A DNA stretch of 64,000 nucleotides from Shewanella psychromarinicola (lineage in GTDB: Bacteria; Pseudomonadota; Gammaproteobacteria; Enterobacterales; Shewanellaceae), in NCBI RefSeq assembly GCF_003855155.1, contig NZ_CP034073.1:186001-250000 (forward strand), given 5' to 3'. The translations under genes were made by a program, and so were the position numbers. Below, one piece after another: positions 26,696 to 36,955 of this stretch (position 1 is the first letter of the stretch; each line of letters opens with the position of its first letter). A model generated the notes under the pieces. That model was given only the letters and a program-made list of their open reading frames with translations, was not told where the DNA came from and did not search any database.

Positions 26696-27604
26696 TTAGA
26701 AATAGCCTTGACGCTTTTTCTCCTCCATTGAAGCACTTTGGTCTGAATCAATTAAGCGACCTTGACGTTCACTTGAGCGAGTTAACAGCATCTCTTCAAT
26801 AATTTTTTCTAAGCTATCGGCTTCTGATGGCATCGCCGCCGTTAGTGGATAACAACCTAAGGTTCTAAAACGAACCCGCTCAACCGATTCAACATCGCCG
26901 GATTCGATTGGCATACGATCATCATCTTTTAAGATCAGCTGGCCGCCTTTGTTCACCACGGTGCGAGGGGCTGCAAAATATAACGGTACGATTTCGATAT
27001 TCTCTTGGTAGATATACTGCCAAATATCAAGCTCAGTCCAGTTAGATAATGGGAACACCCGAATGCTTTCGCCTTTATTTACCGCGCCGTTATAGGTGCG
27101 CCATAATTCTGGACGTTGGTTTTTAGGATCCCAGCGGTGGTGCTTATCACGGAACGAATACACCCGCTCTTTGGCACGGGATTTTTCTTCATCTCGACGT
27201 GCGCCACCAAAAGCGGCATCAAATCCATATTGATTTAAGGCTTGCTTTAGCGCTTGGGTTTTCATGATGTCGGTATGTTTAGCACTACCATGGGTAAATG
27301 GACCAACACCTTGTTCAACGCCTTCTTGGTTAGTGTGAGTCAGTAGCTCAAAACCAAATGCTTTAGCTTGCGCATCACGAAAAGCGATCATCTCTTTGAA
27401 TTTCCACCCCGTATTGACATGCAATAATGGGAATGGAATTTTGCCGGGGTAAAATGCTTTGCGCGCAAGATGCAGCATAACAGATGAGTCTTTACCAATA
27501 GAATAAAGCATCACAGGGTTACCAAACTCAGCTGCAACTTCACGGATGATCTGGATGCTCTCTGCTTCCAGTTGTTGTAAATGGCTTAACGAACGGCCTG
27601 CCAT
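26696..27604 (-). CDS. cysD: Sulfate adenylyltransferase subunit 2
   Basis: Catalytic subunit of ATP sulfurylase, 302 residues, making APS from ATP and sulfate. The PP-loop ATP pyrophosphatase motif is [12 protein letters not shown] (about 36-47). Other family segments are [49 protein letters not shown] and [21 protein letters not shown] at the C-terminus. All are close to E. coli CysD. Cotranscribed with cysN. Confidence 0.97.
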   Translation of the reverse strand: MAGRSLSHLQQLEAESIQIIREVAAEFGNPVMLYSIGKDSSVMLHLARKAFYPGKIPFPLLHVNTGWKFKEMIAFRDAQAKAFGFELLTHTNQEGVEQGVGPFTHGSAKHTDIMKTQALKQALNQYGFDAAFGGARRDEEKSRAKERVYSFRDKHHRWDPKNQRPELWRTYNGAVNKGESIRVFPLSNWTELDIWQYIYQENIEIVPLYFAAPRTVVNKGGQLILKDDDRMPIESGDVESVERVRFRTLGCYPLTAAMPSEADSLEKIIEEMLLTRSSERQGRLIDSDQSASMEEKKRQGYF

Positions 27605-27657
27605 GATGATTCTCCATTAGCTAATATTGCTGCATCGCAGCGGGTTAAATTAATCGA

Positions 27658-28476
27658 CTACAGCGCTTTAGCGACTGTGTCTAAATCTGTTTTTTGTTGC
27701 GCAGTGACGGGATCAAACCAATTCAAGCTCTCCGCTAATTCAACAACTTCACCGATAATCATCAGCGCAGGCATCTGCAAAGCAGGATCTGCGGCTAATT
27801 GAGCCAGTTCACCTAACTTACCCATAAACCGCTGTTGTGATGAGGTGGTTGCGTTAGACACGATTGCCACGGGCGTCTCAGCACTACGACCAGCATTGAT
27901 CAAACCCTCACTGATAATATTGGCGTTTAATATGCCCATATAGACCACTAAGGTATTGTTGGAATTAGCATAACCGTGCCAATCCATAGGGCGACTCGCT
28001 AACTGGCAGTGACCTGTAATAAAGGTGACACCTTGAGCATAATCACGATGCGTTAGCGGAATACCAGCATAAGCCGACGTACCGCTGGCGGCGGTAATGC
28101 CAGGAACTACTTCAAAAGCAATACCCGCTGCGACTAAGATTTGTAACTCTTCGCCGCCCCTGCCAAAAATAAACGGATCGCCACCTTTTAAGCGCACTAC
28201 ATTTCTACGGGTGAATGCTTTGGTCACCAACAACTGATTAATTTCATCTTGGGCTGCGCTGTGTTTACCTGCGCGCTTACCCACGGCAATTTTTTCAGCA
28301 TGACTGGGGATTAAATCTAAAATATCTTGGCTGACTAATGCGTCATATAACACTGCATCGGCATTCTTTAGGATGCGATAGGCTTTTAGTGTTAGCAGCT
28401 CAACGTCGCCAGGACCTGCGCCGACTAACCACACTTTGCCTTTGGCTTGTTGCCCCGGCATCGATACTAATTCCAT
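27658..28476 (-). CDS. cobA: Uroporphyrinogen-III C-methyltransferase
   Basis: Uses SAM to methylate uroporphyrinogen III to precorrin-2, the precursor of siroheme needed by CysI sulfite reductase and of cobalamin. 272 residues from ATG 28476, with GG-rich upstream sequence; earlier ATGs at 28503 and 28509 are possible. It shows VGAGPGDVELLTLKAYRIL, LYDALVS, VVRLKGGDPFIFGRGGEEL, VPGITAASGTSAYAGIPLTHRD and TLVVYMG. This is the single-domain SUMT (no CysG fusion). First gene of the sulfate-activation operon. Confidence 0.93.
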   Translation of the reverse strand: MELVSMPGQQAKGKVWLVGAGPGDVELLTLKAYRILKNADAVLYDALVSQDILDLIPSHAEKIAVGKRAGKHSAAQDEINQLLVTKAFTRRNVVRLKGGDPFIFGRGGEELQILVAAGIAFEVVPGITAASGTSAYAGIPLTHRDYAQGVTFITGHCQLASRPMDWHGYANSNNTLVVYMGILNANIISEGLINAGRSAETPVAIVSNATTSSQQRFMGKLGELAQLAADPALQMPALMIIGEVVELAESLNWFDPVTAQQKTDLDTVAKAL

Positions 28477-28524
28477 CACATTAACCTTAAGATATTTGAC
28501 CATATACAAATATAGCGTTTTCCA

Positions 28525-28565
28525 TATTCCATATACAATAGTTTATAGTTAGTTTTTATAACTAA
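28525..28565. promoter_or_regulatory. Candidate LysR-type (CysB?) sites upstream of cobA
   Basis: TTAGTT-N5-AACTAA (28549-28565) is a perfect 6-5-6 dyad. TATTCC (28525-28530) lies within a TTCCATATTCCATAT repeat. A similar TATTCC-N5-GGAATA dyad is found upstream of cysJ. CysB is the usual activator of these operons, but the match to its consensus was judged by eye only. Confidence 0.35.
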
Positions 28566-28758
28566 ATAGCATATAAAGCCGTTTGTTGGTCGTTTACTCC
28601 ATTTGACAGGCTAATACGGGCTGAATTAAGGGCTAGAATGAAAAAATGTTAACTTAATTCGACAAATCTCTGACAATTGATAACAATGACTCTCGAAAAA
28701 TACTGTTTCTAAGAATGATATTAAAATTAAACCAATAATTATGCTTATGGATACTGCA

Positions 28759-29649
28759 ATGATAAAAATCACTCAATATGTTGGACTCTCGCTGTTGTTA
28801 CTTGGCTATAGTACGATCGCCATTGCAGAAGTTTCATTAGTCGACGAGCGCGTAAAAGGAGAACTCGCCACATCTGAAAAGCCATTTGTGATCACCCCGC
28901 ACAAGGCCAATTACCTTCTACCAGTGACTTACCAAACCCGCACTAACGCATTGCCATTTGAGAGTAAATATCCAGATGAAGACTTCACCATTGATAACTT
29001 AGAAGCAAAGTTTCAAATCAGTTTTAAATTTCCAATTATGTATAACGTTTTTGGTGATAATGGCCATTTGTTCTTTGCCTACACCAATCAATCTTATTGG
29101 CAGGTTTATAACGAAGATGCGTCGTCTCCCTTTCGTGAAACTAACCACGAACCTGAAGTGTTTATGTTATTTAATAATGATTGGAAAATTGGCGGTTTTA
29201 CTAACTCATTTTTAGGCATTGGCGCGGTACACCAGTCTAATGGCCAGACCAATCAATTGTCACGCAGCTGGAACCGAATTTATGGCAGTGCGGTATTTGA
29301 CCGTGGTCCATTCGCACTGGGGCTTAGAGTGTGGTGGCGTCTACCAGAAGATGAAAAAGAAAACATTAATGTTGCTAAAGGTGATGATAACCCTGATATC
29401 AACCGCTATATGGGCAACTTTGAATTAACCGGAGTTTACGGCTTAAATGAGCATCGTTTTACCATGCTACTGCGTAACAACTTACGCGATACCAATCGCG
29501 GCGCTGTTGAATTGACTTGGAGTTATCCGATTATTGGTACATTACGTATTTATACTCAGTACTTTAATGGTTATGGTGAAAGCTTAATTGACTATAATCA
29601 TCATAATCAGCGTGTTGGTATTGGTATTGCGTTAAATGACATTCTATAA
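28759..29649 (+). CDS. pldA: Outer membrane phospholipase A (OMPLA)
   Basis: Outer membrane beta-barrel phospholipase that hydrolyses phospholipids that have moved to the outer leaflet. Start ATG 28759 leaves a signal peptide (hydrophobic 8-20, TIAIA end); an earlier ATG 28741 adds six residues with an acidic residue and is less typical. The active-site block is VHQSNGQTNQLSRSWNRIYG, aligning with the HQSNGR...SRSWNR of E. coli PldA (His-Ser pair with Asn). The barrel end is RVGIGIALNDIL. It is monocistronic with a strong terminator, and lies between the two sulfate clusters with no evident link. Confidence 0.94.
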   Translation: MIKITQYVGLSLLLLGYSTIAIAEVSLVDERVKGELATSEKPFVITPHKANYLLPVTYQTRTNALPFESKYPDEDFTIDNLEAKFQISFKFPIMYNVFGDNGHLFFAYTNQSYWQVYNEDASSPFRETNHEPEVFMLFNNDWKIGGFTNSFLGIGAVHQSNGQTNQLSRSWNRIYGSAVFDRGPFALGLRVWWRLPEDEKENINVAKGDDNPDINRYMGNFELTGVYGLNEHRFTMLLRNNLRDTNRGAVELTWSYPIIGTLRIYTQYFNGYGESLIDYNHHNQRVGIGIALNDIL

Positions 29650-29713
29650 CATACGCGATTAACGTCGATTAAATCCGCAAGTGATCAACACTAAAGTGGC
29701 ATGTGTGCCACAT

Positions 29714-29744
29714 AAAAAAAGGTGACCATTGGGTCACCTTTTTA
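29714..29744. terminator. Bidirectional terminator after pldA
   Basis: GGTGACC / GGTCACC, 7 bp, extended by A-run and T-run pairing, with a 4-base loop. It serves pldA and the convergent unknown gene. Confidence 0.88.
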
Positions 29745-29813
29745 GTTTCGTTAACCATCTTGTGGTTTACGTCGCTTTAGCGAAACAGCCTTAATAAAAG
29801 CGGTTAACAGAAG

Positions 29814-31538
29814 CTACTTAGCACTGGCTTTGCTGTTTACTATAGAGCCAATCACTAAGCCTTTATCGGTAAAGTCTACCGACATCTGTAAACGCATATT
29901 GTAGTCTTTTAATATGAGCAACTCTTCTGGCATCGGTTCGCCACTCATTTCTACCATATCGACTAATGGGGCAAACATTTTCTGATAATCAACAGATAAG
30001 TTAACAAACCCATTAGACTCAAGAGTTTGCTTAAACATCAAATCAGCTAACTCTGTACCTCTATCGCCAGTATAAGCCACTAAATGATTACCTTTGATGG
30101 CTAATTTAGCGCTAACACCTAATTCAGGCGGTAACATTAACATGGGGGTAATGTCGACCGGATCACCATTATCTTTTAAGTCCACATTTGCCAGCGGTGG
30201 ATAAAATGGCCTCATCATATCCACTAACATCATCGGCTTTTCAGCCGAAACGCTTATCAATGCATCTAGCTTTTCAAAGCTAGGCTGGCCATTTTTCTCG
30301 GTCAACTGGTAATCTGCTAGCGTCACACTGATGCCTTTAACACCATTCGCCATACCAGCCATCATGCCAAGCATCGCTGGATTGAGCTCACTTAACTCTG
30401 ATTGCATTTGAGCCAGTGCAGTACATTGATATTGCGGTGTTTGTAAATCTTTCCATACTTCATTCAATGCTGGAGCTAATTGCTTCACATCAAGCCCAAA
30501 CGCAACTGATAAGATATTGTCATGACCGTTACTGGCAAATGATGGTACAAAACCACGCATTTTATTTAAGGCAGACAAAATCACTTGATTGTTACTTTCA
30601 ATCACCACTGCCGCATCGATAGTGCTTTCTTCGCGGGTAATTGAGTATGAGTTGAGTCCCATCACACTGCGTGGCCAATTGGCCGCTATCGCATTAAACT
30701 CGGTTTGGCACACAGGGGTTTTCAGTTGTGCAAATGGATCTTCGCCCTGTATTTCAATCATTTTGGTCATTTGCTTGGCCAGCATATTGCCGTCTGTCGA
30801 CGTTAACCCTTTGACCAATTCAACATGGTTAATAAAGCTAATACTGTTTTGCATAAAACCATGAGTATTGGCAATGTCTTGCAACAGGGTAGTTTCGCTA
30901 ATAGGGTGCTCAACTTTCTTCTCACCCAACGCGGTTTCAAGTAATTGAGGGGTGTTTAATGACGTATTCAAGGTCACCGTTAACCAGCCATCTTTAACGG
31001 AAAATACAACCTCAGCGTGTTCTTTTTCATCAACATCGGTTAATGCATAACCACGATATTCAACATTACCCGACTTGCCCATGGTGTGAGTTAAGCCGCT
31101 TTCCTGCTCGGCGCGATCTAATTCCGCCCAGAATGCTGCAGGATTGCTGATCTCAATTTTCATTACCGGCAATGCGCCTAAAGTATAAAAATAACTCTTA
31201 ATTGAATCCGCTAAACCGTATGTTGATAGCAAGGTCTCAGGGTTAGGCAACACAGTCATGTATTGCTTATATAAACTGACAAAAAAGCGCTCTTGAGCTG
31301 ATGAGCTATCATCGAGCGACAACATTTTATCCTTATCATAAGCTTGATAATTGCCAGCAATGCTATACAAATAATCTTTTAATGGAAATGGCACTAACTG
31401 CCCAGAAAACGCTAATGTATCAGCAGGGATATAGTCCAACATTGGGTCGTTTTTAACCACTGACGTCCCTTGTTGCGACAGAAAATATCCACCAGCACCA
31501 ACAGCCAATACCACAGCAGCAATTGCCATTTTATTCAT
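29814..31538 (-). CDS. Unknown membrane-anchored envelope protein, 574 residues
   Basis: I do not recognise the family. The N-terminus has a short hydrophobic segment (about 3-22; MAIAAVVLAVGAGGYFLS) and no lipobox, so it is either an uncleaved anchor or a signal peptide. The rest is soluble and mixed alpha/beta, with an SDYIPADTLAFSG-type opening, a pair of Cys residues near 289 and 375, and a C-terminal repeat-like VDFTDKGLVIGSIVNS. No catalytic motif is visible. It starts ATAAACTCC-style without an obvious ribosome site. Conserved proteins of this size occur in Shewanella and Vibrio but have no role known to me. Confidence 0.6.
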   Translation of the reverse strand: MNKMAIAAVVLAVGAGGYFLSQQGTSVVKNDPMLDYIPADTLAFSGQLVPFPLKDYLYSIAGNYQAYDKDKMLSLDDSSSAQERFFVSLYKQYMTVLPNPETLLSTYGLADSIKSYFYTLGALPVMKIEISNPAAFWAELDRAEQESGLTHTMGKSGNVEYRGYALTDVDEKEHAEVVFSVKDGWLTVTLNTSLNTPQLLETALGEKKVEHPISETTLLQDIANTHGFMQNSISFINHVELVKGLTSTDGNMLAKQMTKMIEIQGEDPFAQLKTPVCQTEFNAIAANWPRSVMGLNSYSITREESTIDAAVVIESNNQVILSALNKMRGFVPSFASNGHDNILSVAFGLDVKQLAPALNEVWKDLQTPQYQCTALAQMQSELSELNPAMLGMMAGMANGVKGISVTLADYQLTEKNGQPSFEKLDALISVSAEKPMMLVDMMRPFYPPLANVDLKDNGDPVDITPMLMLPPELGVSAKLAIKGNHLVAYTGDRGTELADLMFKQTLESNGFVNLSVDYQKMFAPLVDMVEMSGEPMPEELLILKDYNMRLQMSVDFTDKGLVIGSIVNSKASAK

Positions 31539-32154
31539 CTATAAACTCCAATTTATATTATTGTTAACTCTTCCTTGAAATGAGTTAGCGTTTAAACATT
31601 TATTATCTTTTTGGGATAAGCATTATCGATTACATCGATAAACTGCGGATTAATTTAGCATTAAATGTTAATAAGCGCATTAGATGTTACCTTTTGGGGG
31701 ATATTTATCCTGAAAACCGCACCTGTAAAAAACCAATACGCCAAAAAGACAGCTTATTATCTAACGAGTTTTGAGAGGGAATTTGACGAGATAAAAGTGA
31801 AAATCAACAAGCATTAAGCAGGCAATAATTCAAACATCTGATTTCCCGATAACTCAAACCGCTGAGTTATCGGGAACAACCGAATCGATTACTTATACGC
31901 TAACAAGTCAATCAATGTGCTCGAGGACGCGAGCGAAGCTTTTGAAGGTACGTGGACTGCAAAAACAATCCCAAAACGTCTACAAAAAACCATCTACAGG
32001 AATCATTAAACGTAGACTATTATCGCCGCAATTGCATAAAAGTTTACATAAAATATAGTCCGTTTTCGCTCAAACCAGTCCATCAATCGTTTGAATAAAT
32101 CAACCTTACGGATGACTCATACAAACACAAGACTCAATGACGCTATCACTCATC
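31539..32154. other. Intergenic region with hairpin and weak small frame
   Basis: This gap lies between the starts of the unknown gene and the end of cysH. It holds a perfect 13 bp stem at 31844-31875 (see separate entry) and a 50-codon frame at 31665-31817 without a ribosome site. Nothing else is recognisable. Confidence 0.6.
31844..31875. repeat. Strong hairpin, 13 bp stem
   Basis: TCCCGATAACTCA (31844-31856) and TGAGTTATCGGGA (31863-31875) pair perfectly around a 6-base loop. No T-tract follows on either side, so a simple terminator is unlikely. It may act as an RNA end or a protein-binding site. Confidence 0.7.
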
Positions 32155-32946
32155 TTAGATATCGAAGTGCAAACCGCATTCTCGTTGTAAGCCATTAAAA
32201 CGGGTTTCTTCTTCAGACATACCTAACTCAAGTGGTTTGCTTGAGTGAGTATCACCTACCGACACATAACCTTGTTCCCATAATGGGTGATATGGCAAGT
32301 CATGTTCAGTTAAGTACATGTGCACGTCTTTGTTGCTCCACTCAATGATGGGTAACAATTTAAAACGTTTGCCGCTAATGGCTAAAATAGGCAAAGCTTC
32401 ACGGGTACTAGACTGACTGCGACGTAAGCCAGCAAACCAAGTACCAATATTCAATTCAGCTAATGCACGCTGCATAGGCTCAACTTTATTGATGCGATTA
32501 TATTCATCCAACCCATCTATGCCCTGCTCCCACAGCTTACCAAAACGCGCTTCTTGCCACGCTTGGGTTTGACCCGCTTGATACACTTTAAGATTCAGGT
32601 TTAAACGCTCGGTTAACTGATCAATAAATTGATAGGTCTCGGGGAACAAATAACCCGTGTCGGTTAAAATCACCGGAATATCGCTTTGCGCTTGAGTCAC
32701 CATGTGTAACATCACCGCGCCTTGAATACCAAAGCTAGACGACAATGCATGCTCGCCTGGTAAATATGCTAGACCCCAAGCCACTCGTTGCTGCGCCGTT
32801 AACCCGGCTAAAAACTGATTAATCGTTTCCAGCGCAGCGGTTTGCTCTGCAAGAGGCGCTAATAACAACGCCTGCAATTGAGCGGGAGTGACACCATGAT
32901 CGACGCCGGCATCAGTTGATGCAGTCGTTACCACTTCATTACCCAT
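32155..32946 (-). CDS. cysH: Phosphoadenylyl-sulfate reductase
   Basis: Reduces PAPS to sulfite with thioredoxin. 263 residues from ATG 32946, whose ATG overlaps the last codons of cysI (ATGGGTAA), so translation is coupled. Seen: [59 protein letters not shown] and the C-terminal catalytic ECGLHFDI with Cys five residues from the end. The absence of extra Cys pairs identifies the PAPS-specific (not APS) type. Confidence 0.96.
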   Translation of the reverse strand: MGNEVVTTASTDAGVDHGVTPAQLQALLLAPLAEQTAALETINQFLAGLTAQQRVAWGLAYLPGEHALSSSFGIQGAVMLHMVTQAQSDIPVILTDTGYLFPETYQFIDQLTERLNLNLKVYQAGQTQAWQEARFGKLWEQGIDGLDEYNRINKVEPMQRALAELNIGTWFAGLRRSQSSTREALPILAISGKRFKLLPIIEWSNKDVHMYLTEHDLPYHPLWEQGYVSVGDTHSSKPLELGMSEEETRFNGLQRECGLHFDI

Positions 32947-34630
32947 GAAAATCCTTAGCGGCGTCAATAACCGCCTTCACCACGCCGATACGCACGGTGA
33001 AGTTACCAAAGGTTTCGCCAGCATCACGTTCGGTGGCGTAGCGGCCAAACAAGGTATCCAATTCCGCTAAAATTTCGGCTTCTTGAATGTTTTCTTTATG
33101 CATTTTATTTAAACGCGTACCTTCAAAGCTAGCGCCTAAATACAAATTGTAACGACCCGGTGCTTTACCCACTAAACCAATTTCGGCGGCAAATGGACGC
33201 GCACACCCGTTGGGACAACCTGTCATTCGCACTACTATTGATTGCTCGCTAATACCGTGTTTAGCCTGTAGCGCATCGATGTGATCGATAAACTCAGGGA
33301 AATAACGCTCAGCTTCAGCCATTGCTAATGGGCACGTGGGTAACGCCACACAGGCAATTGAATGGCCGCGAGTGCCACTTAACACTTGGCCTAATAAACC
33401 ATGCTTACGGGCTAGGCCTTCAATGTCGGCTTTATCTTCTGCTGCAACACCGGCAATAATCATGTTCTGATTTGAGGTCATGCGGAAATCGCCTTTATGG
33501 ATGTTGGCAATTTCACGTAAACCTGTTTGTAAGGTTTGACCGGGTAAATCTTTAATACGGCCACTTTCAATAAATAGCGTTAAGTGCCATTTGTTGTCGA
33601 TACCTTCAACCCAACCATAACGATCGCCGCGATCACCAATGGTCACATCACGCTTTGGTTCAAATTTCACTCCAGCACGTTTTTCAACTTCAGCTTTAAA
33701 TGCGTCAAGACCATGGTCAACAATGGTGTACTTTAAACGGGCACGTTTACGTACTTCACGGTTACCCCAGTCTCGTTGAACGGTCATTACCGCTTCGGCA
33801 AACTTGGTGACGTCGTCCGTGTTAATAAAGCCCAAATCATCGGCTAAACGTGGGAAAGTTTCAACTTCACCGTGGGTAGAGCCCATACCGCCACCCGCCA
33901 CTAAGTTAAAGCCCACTAACTCACCGGCTTGTGCTACCGCGATAAAACCAAGGTCATTGGTATACACGTCTACGTCGTTATGGGGCGGAACGGCAACAGC
34001 CATTTTAAATTTACGAGGCAAATACGTTTTGCCGTAAACAGGCTCTACGGTTTCTGTGCCTAATAGCTTTTCTTCATCTAACCAAATCTCAGCATACGCG
34101 CGAGTGTGTGGTAATAAATGATCAGATAAGTGCTTAGCGACGGCATATGCTTGCGCATGTAACCTAGACTCAACCGGATTTGGATTACACATCACATTGC
34201 GGTTTACGTCACCACAGGCAGCAATAGAATCTAATGCGGCGCGATCAAGTCCTTGGATCAAGGTTTTTAGATTACGCTTGGGAATGCCGTGATACTGAAA
34301 CGTTTGGCGGGTGGTTAACCGAATACTGTTTGAGGTGGTGAGTGTCGATGATATTTTATCCACGGCTAACCACTGCTCTGGGGTACAAATACCACCCGGC
34401 ACGCGTGCACGTAACATAAAGCTATGCAGAGGTTCTAATTTTTGCTCTTTACGCTCGTTACGTAAATCACGGTCATCTTGCTGATAAAAACCGTGGAATT
34501 TAATCAGCTGTTGATCGCCCTCGCTAAACGATCCAGTGACTTGGGTATCTAACCCTTCTTGGATGTCACCGCGCAAATAATCACTGTCGTCTTTTAAGTA
34601 TTCGTTTACTGCTAACTTTTGCTCACTCAT
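32939..34630 (-). CDS. cysI: Sulfite reductase hemoprotein beta subunit
   Basis: Carries siroheme and a 4Fe-4S cluster; reduces sulfite to sulfide with six electrons from CysJ. 563 residues, the E. coli length. Iron-sulfur ligands are visible as [21 protein letters not shown] and [11 protein letters not shown] near residues 425-490. Substrate-site arginines lie in [13 protein letters not shown] and NVMCNPN. It starts with ATG 34630 and lies about 80 bases after cysJ. Confidence 0.97.
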   Translation of the reverse strand: MSEQKLAVNEYLKDDSDYLRGDIQEGLDTQVTGSFSEGDQQLIKFHGFYQQDDRDLRNERKEQKLEPLHSFMLRARVPGGICTPEQWLAVDKISSTLTTSNSIRLTTRQTFQYHGIPKRNLKTLIQGLDRAALDSIAACGDVNRNVMCNPNPVESRLHAQAYAVAKHLSDHLLPHTRAYAEIWLDEEKLLGTETVEPVYGKTYLPRKFKMAVAVPPHNDVDVYTNDLGFIAVAQAGELVGFNLVAGGGMGSTHGEVETFPRLADDLGFINTDDVTKFAEAVMTVQRDWGNREVRKRARLKYTIVDHGLDAFKAEVEKRAGVKFEPKRDVTIGDRGDRYGWVEGIDNKWHLTLFIESGRIKDLPGQTLQTGLREIANIHKGDFRMTSNQNMIIAGVAAEDKADIEGLARKHGLLGQVLSGTRGHSIACVALPTCPLAMAEAERYFPEFIDHIDALQAKHGISEQSIVVRMTGCPNGCARPFAAEIGLVGKAPGRYNLYLGASFEGTRLNKMHKENIQEAEILAELDTLFGRYATERDAGETFGNFTVRIGVVKAVIDAAKDFHG

Positions 34631-34713
34631 GGCCTTGGCCTCTCTTAATTCTGTTCAATTCACTCGCGCTAATAGACTGCTAAATATTTATAATTTACTA
34701 ACAGTGGGCTGAG

Positions 34714-36504
34714 TTAATACACATCTTTTTGGTAACGTTTTTCGCTACGCAGTGTTTCAAAGTAAGCTTCTGCGTCATCAAAGCTTAAGCCACCTTGTTC
34801 AACCGCGATGTTTACTAATGCTTGATGGACGTCTTTTGCCATACGCTCGGCATCACCACAGATATACACATGGGCGCCCTTTTGTAACCACTGCCATAAC
34901 GCTTCAGCTTGTTCTGCAATGCGGTGCTGAACATACACTTTATCAGCTTGATCCCGTGAGAAAGCCACATCTAAACGCGACAAACCGCCGTTTTTAAGAT
35001 ATTGCTGCCACTCAACTTGGTATAAGAAATCTTGTTCAAAATGCGGGTTACCAAAGAATAGCCAGCTGTCACCCGACACACCGTCTGCCGCGCGTTGCTG
35101 CATAAAGGCGCGGAATGGCGCAACACCGGTACCAGGACCCACCATGATGACAGGCGTTTGTGGATTTTCTGGTAAACGAAAATGGTTATTCTGCTCAACG
35201 TACACGTTAATCTGTTGACCTTCTTGTGCTGACGCTAAGAAATGCGATGCGCCGCCAAAACGAGCCTGGCCTTGACGTTCATCTTCAACCAACGCCACGG
35301 TTAAGTGCACTTCAGCTTCAACTTCTGCTTGGCTAGAGGCAATGGAGTATAGCCGTGGTGTTAGCGGACGTAACATACCAACTAACTGCGTCGCGCTGAC
35401 TTTCGCTGGATATACAGCCACTAAATCGGCTAATTGGTGCTGTAGAATAAATTGTCTGGTTTGCTCTTTATCTTCACCAATAGCCGCAAGTTCTGCATTG
35501 CCGCTCAACTCAGCCCATGTTTTCACTAGGCCTGGGTATAACTGAGTGAGTTCTTTCTTGTCGGTTAACGCCGCTTTTAATGATAGTGACTCTTTCGCCA
35601 CAGTCACATTGTCGTCTGCTGCTAAACCAAGCGCGGCGATCACTTCATCGACCAGCGCTTGGTTATTGCTAAACCACACCCCTAATGCATCACCCACTTG
35701 ATAAGTTAATCCTGACTCGCCTAAATCAATTTCAACATGGCGTACATCACGATCAGAATCTCGACCGGTAATTTTTTGGCTTACCAGTACTTCTGCTGTA
35801 TAGGGGTTTTGCTTGGTATATTCACTTTCACCAGCAACAGATGCGGTACCAATTGACACCACACTCGCGCTTGACGCTTGAATATAAGGCTTAACGGCCT
35901 CAACAACACTGTCTTGCCATTGTTGTGAAATATCTTCATAGTCAACATCACATTCAACTAAGGGTAATAATGATGTTGCCCCTAATGCACTTAGACGCGC
36001 ATCAAAGTCTTTACCGGTTTGGCAAAAAAACTCATAGCTTGAATCTCCTAACGCTAAAACAGAATAATGTAGATTATCCAATTTTGGTGCCCGCTTTGAG
36101 GTTAAAAACTTGTGCAGTTCAATCGCATCATCAGGTGCTTCGCCTTCACCATGGGTACTGACGAGCAATAACAAGATGGTTTCTTGTTTGAGTTGGCGGA
36201 CATTATATTCGCCCATAGAAGCTAAATTAACCGCATAACCTTGCGCCTGCGCTTTGGCTGCGAGTTCTTTGGCTACGCCACGACCATTGCCAGTTTGGCT
36301 ACCATATAAAATGGTAACTGTTGGGGCGGCGCTTGTCTCTGTTGTGGTCTCGACACCGCTTTGACCTTGGTTAGCACTCGCTGCTAAGTAACCACTGACC
36401 CAGGCGAGTTGAACAGAAGATAATTCTGATGTGAGTTGTTTTAGCTTATCGACTTGTCCTTGAGACAAGGGTGATGCTAAAGCGGAAAGTTCTTTTAACA
36501 ACAT
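34714..36504 (-). CDS. cysJ: Sulfite reductase flavoprotein alpha subunit
   Basis: NADPH-dependent FAD/FMN protein that passes electrons to CysI. 596 residues with an N-terminal flavodoxin domain (ILYGSQTGNGRGVAKELA about 65-82; LLVSTHGEGEAPDDA), the FAD-binding lid and RLYSIASSQ, and an NADPH domain with VGPGTGVAPFRAFMQQR, FGNPHFEQDFLYQ, YICGDAERMAKDV and a C-terminal RYQKDVY. First gene of cysJIH. The dinucleotide cofactor is probably supplied by PntAB activity, whose operon is divergent. Confidence 0.97.
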   Translation of the reverse strand: MLLKELSALASPLSQGQVDKLKQLTSELSSVQLAWVSGYLAASANQGQSGVETTTETSAAPTVTILYGSQTGNGRGVAKELAAKAQAQGYAVNLASMGEYNVRQLKQETILLLLVSTHGEGEAPDDAIELHKFLTSKRAPKLDNLHYSVLALGDSSYEFFCQTGKDFDARLSALGATSLLPLVECDVDYEDISQQWQDSVVEAVKPYIQASSASVVSIGTASVAGESEYTKQNPYTAEVLVSQKITGRDSDRDVRHVEIDLGESGLTYQVGDALGVWFSNNQALVDEVIAALGLAADDNVTVAKESLSLKAALTDKKELTQLYPGLVKTWAELSGNAELAAIGEDKEQTRQFILQHQLADLVAVYPAKVSATQLVGMLRPLTPRLYSIASSQAEVEAEVHLTVALVEDERQGQARFGGASHFLASAQEGQQINVYVEQNNHFRLPENPQTPVIMVGPGTGVAPFRAFMQQRAADGVSGDSWLFFGNPHFEQDFLYQVEWQQYLKNGGLSRLDVAFSRDQADKVYVQHRIAEQAEALWQWLQKGAHVYICGDAERMAKDVHQALVNIAVEQGGLSFDDAEAYFETLRSEKRYQKDVY

Positions 36505-36583
36505 AAGACGGCCTTATAACAGTATAATGTGGGTTAGCTTACTACTGAGTACCAAAACCAAAAAAGAATAAAAGATGATTTTT

Positions 36584-36600
36584 TATTCCATTTAGGAATA
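36584..36600. promoter_or_regulatory. Candidate CysB-type dyad upstream of cysJ
   Basis: TATTCC-ATTTA-GGAATA is a perfect 6-5-6 palindrome. A TATTCC element also lies upstream of cobA, the other sulfate operon. The LysR-type regulator CysB is the expected binder, but this is inference. Confidence 0.4.
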
Positions 36601-36898
36601 TACAAAGGGCTTTTTTTACGTTACAAAAGTGGGGTGGCGTTAAAAGGTTTTAAATTACCTCAATTTAAAACCAAGTAATTAGCCACAAAACATGCCTAAT
36701 GTCGCAAGTTAGAAGGCCAATTAAGTGATGAATAATTATCAGCTTGATTGTTTTCTGAGTAAAACGGCGTGCAAATACAATGTAACTATGTCAGCGTAAT
36801 ACTATCGACTAATGAGTTTACCCGACTTCTATGGTCATATGGTGCACTTTTTCTATTGGCAAAGAGCCCATATGAGGAAGTAATACTCAAACGGAATG

Positions 36899-36935
36899 GT
36901 CTATTGATGGGGAACCGCAATAGACGGTCTTTTTA
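36899..36935 (+). terminator. Hairpin with T-run in the pntA leader (possible attenuator)
   Basis: GTCTATTG (36899-36906) pairs with CAATAGAC (36918-36925) around 11 bases, followed by GGTCTTTTTATT. This lies about 20-30 bases before the pntA start, so it could be a leader attenuator for pntAB. Confidence 0.45.
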
Positions 36936-36955
36936 TTAACCATCAGGAAACAGTC

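Larger units (their letters stand above)
36505..36955. other. Divergent cysJ-pntA control region
   Basis: A 451-base AT-rich region with no gene. It holds a TATTCC-ATTTA-GGAATA dyad 80-96 bases from the cysJ start and a hairpin-plus-T-run in the pntA leader. No other structure was recognised. Confidence 0.6.
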
